From NCBI GenBank assembly GCA_013112585.1, contig JABFGH010000022.1, positions 23,308 to 87,307 of the forward strand: a stretch of 64,000 nucleotides of DNA, written 5' to 3'. The translations under genes and the position numbers were made by a program. Origin of the DNA: Ignavibacteriota bacterium. GTDB taxonomy: Bacteria > Bacteroidota > Ignavibacteria > Ignavibacteriales > Melioribacteraceae. Position 1 is the first letter of the stretch, and each line of letters begins with the position of its first letter. Below, piece by piece: positions 17,065-25,318 of the stretch. The notes under the pieces were generated by a model that worked only from the letters and a program-made list of their open reading frames with translations, was not told the DNA's origin and searched no databases.

Positions 17065-17360
17065 AAAGAATGTTCAAAATTTAGCCGGTATTCAAGTGTT
17101 CAAAAAACTATTTATGTTTCAATATGAAATTTTGTTTTGAATTAAATCAGCTTAATAAACAGATTTATCCGTGAACTGATACATTAAAATAATACTATTT
17201 TAATATTTAGCAATAAAATAAAGACTAACTAGTATAAATTAAAATTCAATTTTATTTATTAAATTATTATTTTAGTAATTTGAAACTGTAATCTTTTAAT
17301 GCTATTTGTTAACACTGTTTAGCTAAGTAGTTATAAACAAATAACTAAACCGGAATTTAG
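17065..17360. other. AT-rich intergenic region upstream of cysS
   Basis: No gene, RNA or terminator is apparent. It must hold the cysS promoter and any enhancer for the minus-strand sigma-54 promoter at 17047. The pair of TGTTCAAAA words noted above is the only structure seen. Confidence 0.5.
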
Positions 17361-18770
17361 ATGCAAATTTACAATACACTTACAAAAAAGAAAGAAGAAT
17401 TTATTCCATTAGACCCGCCAAATGTTACAATGTATGTTTGCGGACCCACCGTCTATGATTATTTTCATATAGGCAATGCACGGTCATTTGTTGTCTCCGA
17501 TATAATTTATAGATATTTAGAGTACAAGGGCTACAAAGTTAAATATGTTATGAACTTAACTGATGTTGATGATAAACTAATAAAAAAAGCAAATGAAGAA
17601 GGTATAACCACCGCGGAAGTGAGTAAAAGATATATTGATGCGTTTTTTGAGGATATTGATAAACTAAAAATTAAACGTGCAACGGTTTATCCAAAAGCCA
17701 CAGAGCATATGCAAGAGATTACCGACTTGATAAAAAAAATTGAAGAAAATAGTTACGCTTACGAAACAGAAGGCGAAGTGTTTTTTGATGTTGCAAAGTT
17801 TGATGGTTACGGAAAACTAAGCGGGAAAAATATTGATGATTTAGAATCCGGCGCTCGAGTTGAAATCAATGACAAAAAAAGAAATCCTCTCGATTTTTCG
17901 CTATGGAAAAAAGCGAAAGATGGAGAGCCGTTTTGGGATAGCCCATGGAGTAAAGGAAGACCGGGATGGCATATTGAATGCTCGGCAATGAGTATGAAAC
18001 ATCTCGGTGAATCGTTTGATATTCATGCAGGCGGAAACGATTTAATTTTTCCTCATCACGAAAATGAAATTGCGCAAAGCGGTGCAGGCTGCAATGGCGG
18101 TTTTGCTAAGTATTGGATACACTTCGGATTCCTTAATATCCGTGATGAAAAAATGTCTAAATCACTCGGTAACTTTTTTACTGCAAGGGAGGTGCTCAAT
18201 AAATACTCTGCCGAAGCAATCAGATTTTTATTCAATCAAGCACATTATTCAAGCCCCTTAAATTACAGCAGCGATTTAATTGAATCATCAAAGAAAGGTT
18301 TAGAAAAAATTTCATCTACTGCTTTGAAGATTAAAAATGAGATTGAAAAAGGAAATAATACAGGTGAAAATCCCGATTTCAATTTCAATAATTACTACAC
18401 TCAATTTGAAGCCGCGATGGATGATAATTTTAATTCACCAAAAGCAATTGCAGTAATTTTTGATTTTGTTAGGGATGTTAATGCAGTTATTGCTAAACGA
18501 GAAAATCTTTCTTTAGAGTTTTATAAAAATGCAAAACTGTTTTTAGAAAAAACGGCAGAGCAGGTTTTAGGTATTTTACATTTTGATGAACTGCATGCAG
18601 GTCAAGGTCCATCTTTAGAAAATGATTTGATTGAACTTCTCACAAAATTACGCGCCTCTGCAAAGGCAGATAAAAATTATCAGCTCTCCGATCAAATAAG
18701 AGATGGATTGAAAGAAATTGGAATAACATTACAGGATTCAAAAACCGGAACAACATTTACGAAAGATTAA
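17361..18770 (+). CDS. cysS: Cysteinyl-tRNA synthetase
   Basis: 469 residues, normal length. It attaches cysteine to tRNA-Cys. The class I signatures are HIGN (36-39, after VYDYF) and KMSKS (264-268, in DEKMSKSLGNFF). The zinc ligands that select cysteine are in place: a cysteine in the YVCGPTVYD segment, the GWHIECSAMS segment and the HHENEIAQS segment. The C-terminal tRNA-binding DALR-like part is present to the end. It starts a plus-strand run with the next two small genes, a few bases apart. Confidence 0.97.
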   Translation: MQIYNTLTKKKEEFIPLDPPNVTMYVCGPTVYDYFHIGNARSFVVSDIIYRYLEYKGYKVKYVMNLTDVDDKLIKKANEEGITTAEVSKRYIDAFFEDIDKLKIKRATVYPKATEHMQEITDLIKKIEENSYAYETEGEVFFDVAKFDGYGKLSGKNIDDLESGARVEINDKKRNPLDFSLWKKAKDGEPFWDSPWSKGRPGWHIECSAMSMKHLGESFDIHAGGNDLIFPHHENEIAQSGAGCNGGFAKYWIHFGFLNIRDEKMSKSLGNFFTAREVLNKYSAEAIRFLFNQAHYSSPLNYSSDLIESSKKGLEKISSTALKIKNEIEKGNNTGENPDFNFNNYYTQFEAAMDDNFNSPKAIAVIFDFVRDVNAVIAKRENLSLEFYKNAKLFLEKTAEQVLGILHFDELHAGQGPSLENDLIELLTKLRASAKADKNYQLSDQIRDGLKEIGITLQDSKTGTTFTKD

Positions 18771-18776
18771 TTAATT

Positions 18777-19160
18777 TTGAAGAAAAAAAGTTATAACATG
18801 ATTTTGTTTTTAAGTCTAATACTATTTACAGCACTAATTTCATGGATGTATATTTTTAACATTTATGAAGTGGATATCGACATAAATAATCAAATAATTA
18901 GGCAAGGTGAATCAAATAATTCTATAATTGAAATTATACCGTTAAATTCATTTGGTTTTAAAACTCCGTTTAGAAAAATTACTCCATCAGTTAAATTTAT
19001 TGAAGGCAGTGAACTTGTTGATATTACGAAAAAAGATAATAACCGGTATTCAATACAAGCCAAATCCGATACCGGCAAAGTTGTTTTGCTGTTAGAATCA
19101 GAATATTTTTTATACCCGAATAAATTTACATTTTTAATTAAACCCGACGAGGCATCATGA
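18777..19160 (+). CDS. Membrane-anchored or exported hypothetical protein
   Basis: 127 residues from a TTG start 6 bases after cysS (an ATG at codon 8 is an alternative). One hydrophobic helix (about 8-29) is followed by a beta-rich extracytoplasmic domain of about 95 residues (for example KFIEGSELVDITKKDNN, YSIQAKSDTGKVVLLLE) like a bacterial Ig-like fold. No family is recognised. Its stop overlaps the next start by 4 bases, so it is co-translated with the barrel-like protein after it. Confidence 0.65.
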   Translation: MKKKSYNMILFLSLILFTALISWMYIFNIYEVDIDINNQIIRQGESNNSIIEIIPLNSFGFKTPFRKITPSVKFIEGSELVDITKKDNNRYSIQAKSDTGKVVLLLESEYFLYPNKFTFLIKPDEAS

Positions 19161-19930
19161 AAAAATTACAATTGTTTTTAGCGTGTGTGTTACTTGGAAC
19201 TGTAACAATTTATTCGCAAGGTACATCAGGCACAAATGCAAAGTTTGAATACCGCTCACTAATTGATTTGCCGACAGCCGGAATTTTGGAACGCGGATAT
19301 GTTGGTGTTGGTTTAGATGCTTTACCATTTGGTGTTGTAGTAACAAAAATTGAAGTTGGGGTTTTTAATAATTTCAGTTTCGGTATTTCATACGGCGGCG
19401 GCAACATAATCGGCAGCGGAAAAGTTGATTGGTATGAACTACCCGGTGTTAATATTCGCTTTAGACCCGTTGATGAAACACCCGCTTTCCCGGCAATAGC
19501 TATCGGTTTCGATTCGCAGGGGAAAGGAATTTATGATGATAGCAAAAATAGATATCAAATAAAATCGCCCGGATTTTTTATTGTAGCAGCAAAAAACTTT
19601 GAATTCTTCGGGTACCTCAGCTTACACGGCAATATAAATTATTCTCTCGAAAGAGATGACGGCGATAAAGATGTAAACCTTGGCATCGGTATCGAAAAAA
19701 CAATTGGCGATCAAGTATCCTTTGTTGCTGAATATGATTTTGCAATAAATGATAATACCGGCGGTTCCATTGGGGATGGTAACGGTTACTTAAATATGGG
19801 ACTGCGATGGTCAGTCGGTGAAGGGTTTACCGTTGGATTAGATTTAAGAAATTTATTGGATAATAGTAAACTAACTAGTTCTAAAGCGGATAGAGGAATT
19901 TTTGTTGAGTATGTAACCGCTGTTTTTTAG
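19157..19930 (+). CDS. Putative outer-membrane beta-barrel protein
   Basis: 257 residues. A signal peptide (to about 21, ending TIYSQG) is followed by alternating aromatic and Gly-rich strands and a C-terminal Phe (FVEYVTAVF), typical of outer-membrane barrels, here small (perhaps 8-12 strands). Repeated FGISYGGG- and GLRWSVGEGF-like patterns support this. The family is not recognised. It is coupled to the gene before by an ATGA overlap. Confidence 0.65.
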   Translation: MKKLQLFLACVLLGTVTIYSQGTSGTNAKFEYRSLIDLPTAGILERGYVGVGLDALPFGVVVTKIEVGVFNNFSFGISYGGGNIIGSGKVDWYELPGVNIRFRPVDETPAFPAIAIGFDSQGKGIYDDSKNRYQIKSPGFFIVAAKNFEFFGYLSLHGNINYSLERDDGDKDVNLGIGIEKTIGDQVSFVAEYDFAINDNTGGSIGDGNGYLNMGLRWSVGEGFTVGLDLRNLLDNSKLTSSKADRGIFVEYVTAVF

Positions 19931-19978
19931 TGTGTATTTTAGTGTACACCTAGTTTAGTTTACTATACGTTTTAGTGT
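19925..19978. repeat. Three direct TTTTAGTGT words upstream of the lipoprotein operon
   Basis: TTTTAGTGT occurs at 19925-19933, 19937-19945 and 19970-19978, spaced 12 and 33 bases, near whole helical turns. They start over the stop codon of the barrel gene and lie 90-140 bases before the start at 20068. They may be operator sites for the following operon. Confidence 0.4.
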
Positions 19979-20067
19979 AATTCTACCTCAAAAACATCGA
20001 ATATCTTCACTTTTCAAGGCACACTATTTGTCCCTTTTTTGTTATGAAAACAAGTGAGGTAACAAAA

Positions 20068-21489
20068 ATGAAATATTTAGTGAGTCTTCTTTTACCCTTA
20101 TTTATTTTAACAGGGTGTTATACACAATTAGCAAATGATGATGAATACAGCGGTTCGGATTATTACGAATACTATGATGATTCGGAAGATTATCCGGAAA
20201 CTGCAGATAATGCAGATTACTCTGATTATGAAGATTCATCATATTACTACGAAGATGATGAATATTATGATGATGAGTACATTGATGATGAATATGCCGA
20301 ATCATCTGTTTATCCAACTGAAATTAATTACAGAAGAAAATATTACAGCGGATATTACCCAAACGTTTCAATTATTGTAGGAAGTTATGATCCTTGGTAT
20401 TATGACTCATATTATTATAATTCCTGGGCATTCAATAGCTGGTGTTTCCCTGCATACTCATATTATCCAATAGTTCACTATCCATGGTGGTACAGATCGC
20501 ATTACTATTACGGCTATTATGATTATTATAGTTACCCTTATTATGGAAGCAGCTATTATTATAATTCACCCAAATATAAATACCGTACAAATTACCATGC
20601 AAGATTAAGAAATAATGACGGGGGAGGACGAGGAAATAGGGGAAGTAGTATTAGAACAAGGAGCAGCTTTGGCGGAACTGCTACAACTTCTTCGCGTACA
20701 TCAACCATAACGAGAACCGGCAGTGGAACGGCTGTTCGCTCAGGTACAAAAATTAGAGATACTGAACCGGTTGTTCAAAAACGCGGGGGTGAGGAGATTA
20801 GAAAAGGTACCACTACGAAAATTAAACCTACAGTTCGATCTAAGACCGGTACAAAAACAGATATTGGTAAAAAGAATATTAGAAAAGGAACTGTTAAAAA
20901 TAATGTAGCGGATCGATCAAAGAATAAAAATCCTCGTGTAGTTGATTACAAAAAATATAAAGCTAAAAAATCTGCATCCGATTATTACCGAGGAAAAAAA
21001 TCATACAACAACTCTGCAAAAACTAAAAGAAAAACCGCCGCAGATTATAGAACTAAAAATTCAACAAAAAATAGTGCAAGAATAAAAAAGCCGACTACTA
21101 GAAAAATTCAGCCTTCACGCAAATACAACACTAAAACTTACAGGCATAAACCTAAGTCGAGTACCAGAAGTAAAGCTTCTAGTAGAAATAATTCCAGCAG
21201 CAGCAGAAAAAGTTATTCTACACCAAAGCGAAGTTCTAAGCCTAAAGCTAGTTCAAGACCAAAAAGCAGCAGCAGACCGAAATCTTATAGCAGACCTAAA
21301 ACTAATAGCCGCCCTAAAGCAAGCAGTTCCAGTTCAAGCCGCAGTTCGCGACCAAGCTCATATTCGCGTCCTAGTTCGAGTTCAAGAAGTAGTTCAGCAA
21401 GGAGCAGCGGTAGCAGGAGCAGTGGAAGTAGAAGCAGCGGAGCGAGGAGCAGCGGAAGCAGAAGCAGCAGCGGTAAGAGCAGAAGATAA
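20068..21489 (+). CDS. Low-complexity lipoprotein: Tyr/Asp-rich head and Arg/Ser/Lys-rich tail
   Basis: 473 residues from the ATG at 20068, chosen because GAGGT lies 8 bases ahead; an ATG 8 codons upstream is less likely. A lipobox (FILTGC) marks lipidation. The next 150 residues are very rich in Tyr, Asp and Ser (YYEYYDDSEDY-type runs and SYYYNS-type runs), then the rest is Arg, Lys and Ser (SRPKSSSRPKSYSRP and GSRSSGSRSS repeats), giving a very basic end. Such charge-split proteins may be phase-separating or envelope-binding; no function is known. The next gene starts directly after the stop codon. Confidence 0.75.
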   Translation: MKYLVSLLLPLFILTGCYTQLANDDEYSGSDYYEYYDDSEDYPETADNADYSDYEDSSYYYEDDEYYDDEYIDDEYAESSVYPTEINYRRKYYSGYYPNVSIIVGSYDPWYYDSYYYNSWAFNSWCFPAYSYYPIVHYPWWYRSHYYYGYYDYYSYPYYGSSYYYNSPKYKYRTNYHARLRNNDGGGRGNRGSSIRTRSSFGGTATTSSRTSTITRTGSGTAVRSGTKIRDTEPVVQKRGGEEIRKGTTTKIKPTVRSKTGTKTDIGKKNIRKGTVKNNVADRSKNKNPRVVDYKKYKAKKSASDYYRGKKSYNNSAKTKRKTAADYRTKNSTKNSARIKKPTTRKIQPSRKYNTKTYRHKPKSSTRSKASSRNNSSSSRKSYSTPKRSSKPKASSRPKSSSRPKSYSRPKTNSRPKASSSSSSRSSRPSSYSRPSSSSRSSSARSSGSRSSGSRSSGARSSGSRSSSGKSRR

Positions 21490-22056
21490 ATGTTAAAAAC
21501 TTATAAAAATATTTTAATCACTTTTCCCATACTCATACTGGCATGGGGATGTTACACAACCTCTCAACATCCCCTTGTCCATTTTGATGATGATGATGGA
21601 AGATTGAATGTTTTTACAATTTCAGTTTATGATGAATGTAAAGATTGCCATGATGCAGATGCCTTGGAAGATATGCAGGAATTACATAAGCCCATGCTGG
21701 CTGCAATTAGCAATTACAATTATGATTACTACAGCGGAAATTATGAATTAGAAAATTATTACAATGAAAAACCCTGGTGGTTTGAATATAAATTTAATTT
21801 AATTTTTGATGACGAAAAAAAAGATGAACCGGAAATTATAATTTATAGAAATGATAATTACAGAAGTGATTATCATCCGGAGCCTCCGGTTATTCTTGTT
21901 CCGCCGCCTGCAACAACACCGCCAAAGTATAGAAACCCTGACAGTAATAAATCTAATGATAGAATCAATGTGGATAACTCTAATCAGAAAAGAACGGATC
22001 CGAACCCAAGGCAGAGAGACGGGGGCGGAAGGGGAAATTCCAACGGGAGAAAATAA
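21490..22056 (+). CDS. Lipoprotein with one CxxCH haem motif
   Basis: 188 residues. A signal peptide with lipobox LAWGC puts the lipidated cysteine at position 21. CKDCH at 50-54 (VYDECKDCHDAD) is a c-type haem site, so this is probably a monohaem lipoprotein anchored in the outer or inner membrane facing the periplasm. The rest is Asp/Tyr/Asn-rich with a Pro-rich stretch (PPVILVPPPATTPP), and a basic Gly/Asn end. It starts one base after the stop of the previous gene and its stop overlaps the start of the FadL-like gene. Related to the previous gene by composition and lipobox (CYT-x). Function unknown. Confidence 0.75.
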   Translation: MLKTYKNILITFPILILAWGCYTTSQHPLVHFDDDDGRLNVFTISVYDECKDCHDADALEDMQELHKPMLAAISNYNYDYYSGNYELENYYNEKPWWFEYKFNLIFDDEKKDEPEIIIYRNDNYRSDYHPEPPVILVPPPATTPPKYRNPDSNKSNDRINVDNSNQKRTDPNPRQRDGGGRGNSNGRK

Positions 22057-23516
22057 TGAAGATTATAAAAATTATATTATCATTTTTTGCTGCGGCATTG
22101 ATGATAAGCCAAAGTTACGCCCAAAATTTTAATGATGCATTACGTTTAAGCAGACCCGGATTGCAGTCAAGTGCGCGGGCGCTTGGCATGGGCAATAGTT
22201 TTACGGCAGTGGCTGATGATTACTCGGCAGTGTACTTTAATCCTGCCGGTTTAGGATTAATAAAAAGATTTGAAATATCCGGCAGTGTGAACTATAATTC
22301 CTACTCAAACGATGTTTCATTTTTCGAAAACTCCTTAAATGCAAAACGCACCAACTTTGAATTCAATCAGCTTGGTATCGTTATGCCAATGCCTACTATC
22401 AAAGGAAGCTGGGTACTCGCATTCGGTTATAACAGAAGTAAAGATTTTAATAGAACTCTTGAGTTTAGCGGTTTCAATCCTTCCGGCAATTCTATGATCC
22501 AGGATATTACCGGAGTTGTTAATGATGAAATCCCGCTTACTAATTCAATTGGTTTGGCATATGAAATTAGAGACTCTGAGAATAATTATATAAGAGATAC
22601 GAGTTTAATAAACGGTATGCTGAATCAAAGCGGAATGATTAAGCGCGAAGGCTCAATAAATAACTGGTCTGCTGCCGCATCTGTTGAAATCTCGAAAGGA
22701 TTATTTATAGGCGGAACCTTTAGCATTATCAGCGGTAATTTTAAAAGCATTAGTGATTTTTATGAAGATGATACAAGGGATGTTTATTCAAGCGCTGTAC
22801 AATTAGATCCGGCAGATTCACGCACAGCAGGTTTTGAAAGTTTTTATATGAACGATGTAATTGATTGGAACCTCAACGGCTGGGACTTTAAACTCGGGTT
22901 GTTATATCAGTTCAATAAAAAAGCTCGTTTCGGATTCAATATAAAATTCCCAACTTATTATACTGTTGAAGAAATTTATTCTTATAAGGCAGAGAGTCAA
23001 TTTGCAACCGGGACAATTTTTGAAATTTCTGAAATTACTGATTTAATTGAGTATCAAATAAAAACTCCTTTTGAATTATCTGCGGGCATTTCATCAAAAT
23101 TATTATTTGGTATTGTAAGCGGTGAAGTAAAAATTATAGATTACAAGCAAATGGAATTTACCGATGGTTTGGGCAGACAATATCGAATAGATAAAAATAG
23201 TGAAATTGAAGATCTATTTAGAACCACACTCAACTTTAATGTTGGTGCAGAAATTCGTGTTCCGGTTTTACCGATAAGAGGAAGAGTTGGTTTTATTTAC
23301 AATCAGTCACCTTATTTGGATGATCCCTCAAAATTTGATAGAAAATATTTTACACTCGGTGCAGGAATGATACTGGGTCACAAAGTTTCCGTAGATGTTG
23401 CATACATTCACGGCTGGTGGCAAAACTATGGCGATAATTATTCGTTCAATGTCTCACGTACATTTCAGGATGTGAGTGTTGATAAACTTATATTTTCAAT
23501 CTCTTCTAGAATTTAA
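22056..23516 (+). CDS. FadL/TodX-like outer-membrane transport protein
   Basis: 486 residues. Signal peptide (to about 22, QSYAQ), then the family hallmark SSARALGMGNSFTAVADDYSAVYFNPAGL in the N-terminal hatch (split here: LGMGNSFTAVADD near 43, YFNPAGLG near 61). The remainder is a beta-rich barrel ending in an aromatic-like terminus (FSISSRI). FadL-type proteins take hydrophobic compounds across the outer membrane; here the substrate is unknown. It starts overlapping the stop of the haem lipoprotein gene (one base), so the three form one operon that ends at the terminator just downstream. Confidence 0.85.
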   Translation: MKIIKIILSFFAAALMISQSYAQNFNDALRLSRPGLQSSARALGMGNSFTAVADDYSAVYFNPAGLGLIKRFEISGSVNYNSYSNDVSFFENSLNAKRTNFEFNQLGIVMPMPTIKGSWVLAFGYNRSKDFNRTLEFSGFNPSGNSMIQDITGVVNDEIPLTNSIGLAYEIRDSENNYIRDTSLINGMLNQSGMIKREGSINNWSAAASVEISKGLFIGGTFSIISGNFKSISDFYEDDTRDVYSSAVQLDPADSRTAGFESFYMNDVIDWNLNGWDFKLGLLYQFNKKARFGFNIKFPTYYTVEEIYSYKAESQFATGTIFEISEITDLIEYQIKTPFELSAGISSKLLFGIVSGEVKIIDYKQMEFTDGLGRQYRIDKNSEIEDLFRTTLNFNVGAEIRVPVLPIRGRVGFIYNQSPYLDDPSKFDRKYFTLGAGMILGHKVSVDVAYIHGWWQNYGDNYSFNVSRTFQDVSVDKLIFSISSRI

Positions 23517-23522
23517 ATCTTA

Positions 23523-23547
23523 GCCCGGTATTGCCGGGTTTATTTTT
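23523..23547 (+). terminator. Rho-independent terminator after the FadL-like gene
   Basis: CCCGG-TATTG-CCGGG hairpin (23524-23538 arms) followed by TTTATTTTT, 7 bases after the stop codon. Confidence 0.8.
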
Positions 23548-23623
23548 ACTCTTCGTACTTATATCTGTAAAAACAATTATCACACATTATCCATTTATTT
23601 ACGTCCAATTATTCTACTTATTA

Positions 23624-23895
23624 AACCCGAATTATGCAAAAGAGATAATAGCACGGTGCTTCAGCGCCGTGAATCCTGCCCGTCCGGCAGGCGGGATTGA
23701 ACAAACATAAATATTGGGTTTTAACCCAAACGGTTTTGGGCCTGCCCACCGGCAAAGGCGGGCTAAAGCCCCTTACATAATTTTAAAATCAATCACCGTC
23801 ATACCCGCCTGCCGGACGGGCAGGAATGACGGTGCAATTAAAAAGACAATTTTTATTTAGACTTTATTAATTATTTCTAATGCATAATTCGGGTT
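23624..23895. mobile_element. MITE-like non-coding element with 15-bp terminal inverted repeats
   Basis: The ends AACCCGAATTATGCA (23624-23638) and TGCATAATTCGGGTT (23881-23895) are exact inverted repeats. The 272 bp between hold further small palindromes: CACGGTGCTTCAGCGCCGTG, GGGTTTTAACCC, GGGCTAAAGCCCC-like and two copies of a CCTGCC...GGCAGG GC-rich palindrome. No ORF of useful length. I infer a non-autonomous mobile or REP-like element; target duplications were not identified. Confidence 0.55.
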
Positions 23896-23941
23896 AAACG
23901 TTGTGTCTTCGAGCCTTCGTGGCACAATTTGATTTTAGCCG

Positions 23942-24107
23942 CTAAGTCACCAAGCCACTAAGAAAATACTTTGTGACTTCGAGTCTTTGTGGCGTAAGTT
24001 GTTAAAAGTAACGTATTATTAGAAAGTAAACGCCTCTAAGTCACCAAGCCACTAAGAAAAATACTTTATGATTTCGAACTTTGTTGCGTAAGTTGTTAAA
24101 AAGTAAC
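23942..24107. repeat. Two tandem copies of a 71-bp unit, period 94
   Basis: Copy 1 (23942-24012) and copy 2 (24036-24107) both run CTAAGTCACCAAGCCACTAAG ... GCGTAAGTTGTTAAAAAGTAAC with a few changes. A partial third copy, CTTCGAGCCTTCGTGGCAC, precedes. No coding potential. The arms CTAAGTCACCAAGCCACT and the TCTTTGTGGC region are partly self-complementary. Confidence 0.65.
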
Positions 24108-24168
24108 ATTGATTGATAAGAAATGTAAAACTATCTTGCACCATTAAAAAAAAATATTTGGTGAAAGA

Positions 24169-25122
24169 ATTAAAGGCAGAATAGTTAAAATAGAAAGTAA
24201 AGATTATTCGGTAATTACCGATGAAGGTAATGAAATAAGATGCGGAATTAAGGGCAGGTTCAAAAAGATTTACGAGCTTAAAAGGGATAAACTTACTGTG
24301 CTTGACATTGCCTCTGTTGGTGATTTTGTAAAATTTGATATGAATGAGGACGGAACAGGAATTATTTATGAAATTGAGGAACGCCGTAATTATCTCTCAC
24401 GGAAATCACCCAAGTTAAAAGGGGTCTCAACCAGGGGAGAAAGATTAGAACAAATTATTGCCGCAAATATTGATACGCTATTTATTGTAACCAGCATTAA
24501 GCATCCCGACTTTAATAATCGAGTTGTTGATAGATTAATTGTTACCGCTTTCAGTTCCGGTATCGATGTAAAAATCATTATCAATAAAATTGATCTTGAT
24601 AATAAAAATGAAGTTGAACAATGGAAAAAATTATACGAAAAAATTGGATACAAAGTTTTTCTTACCGACTGTATTAATAAGATTGGTATAGAAAAACTGC
24701 ACGACGAACTTTTAGATAAAGTGAACGTTTTTTGGGGTTCGTCCGGGGTCGGTAAATCAACAATACTAAACGGATTATTTCCCTCATTCAATTTCAAGGT
24801 AGGTGAGGTTAGCGATTATTCACAAAAGGGAACACACACTACCGTAACAAGTGTTATGAAAAAAGTTGACGAAAAAACTTACTTAGTCGATACCCCCGGC
24901 TTGCGTGAAATAGATCCGTTTGGAATTAAAAAAGAAGATCTGGGACATTACTTCATCGAATTTTTACCATTCATAAATGAGTGTAAATTTAATACATGCA
25001 CACATCACCATGAACCGGGATGTGAAATTATTGAACAGGTAGAAAACGGAAACATTGACGAACGAAGGTATATAAGCTATTTGAATATGCTGGAGACAAT
25101 TGAAGATGATATAATTTATTAA
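24169..25122 (+). CDS. rsgA: Ribosome biogenesis GTPase RsgA with apparent AUU start
   Basis: 317 residues if begun at ATT (24169). RsgA is a circularly permuted GTPase that helps 30S maturation. Seen: an N-terminal OB fold (KGRIVKIESKDYSVITDE), G4-like NKIDL, P-loop GSSGVGKST, DTPGLRE and a C-terminal zinc motif CxxxxCTHHHEPGC. Between the in-frame stop at 24145 and the first usual start, GTG at 24298, there is no ATG, GTG or TTG; starting there would cut the OB fold. The ATT has GGTGA ahead of it and KGR directly after, exactly where family members begin with M-K-G-R. The GTG at 24161 is out of frame. An ancestral ATG changed to ATT, or sequencing error, are alternatives. Confidence 0.9.
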   Translation: MKGRIVKIESKDYSVITDEGNEIRCGIKGRFKKIYELKRDKLTVLDIASVGDFVKFDMNEDGTGIIYEIEERRNYLSRKSPKLKGVSTRGERLEQIIAANIDTLFIVTSIKHPDFNNRVVDRLIVTAFSSGIDVKIIINKIDLDNKNEVEQWKKLYEKIGYKVFLTDCINKIGIEKLHDELLDKVNVFWGSSGVGKSTILNGLFPSFNFKVGEVSDYSQKGTHTTVTSVMKKVDEKTYLVDTPGLREIDPFGIKKEDLGHYFIEFLPFINECKFNTCTHHHEPGCEIIEQVENGNIDERRYISYLNMLETIEDDIIY

Positions 25123-25318
25123 ATTTTCTAAAATGATAAAAATCTAACTAATAGGGAACTTACTCATTAAAATATTTTACAATTATCTACTAAAAAGCGT
25201 ATTGATTGAATTGATTAAATTAAATCTTTATAAATAGTGGGTTAAATGATTATTAATAAACGATTTAACTTGTAATTTTTAGTAATAACAAATATTTTGT
25301 AAATACGGATTAAATTTT

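Noticed and set aside
20018..20031. Sigma-54-like sequence AGGCAC-N-TTTGT upstream of the lipoprotein operon
   Set aside because: GG is followed by GT and not GC at the -12 position, which is nearly invariant; kept only as a weak hint.
24161..24184. GTG at 24161 as the rsgA start
   Set aside because: It is out of frame with rsgA and meets a stop after seven codons.
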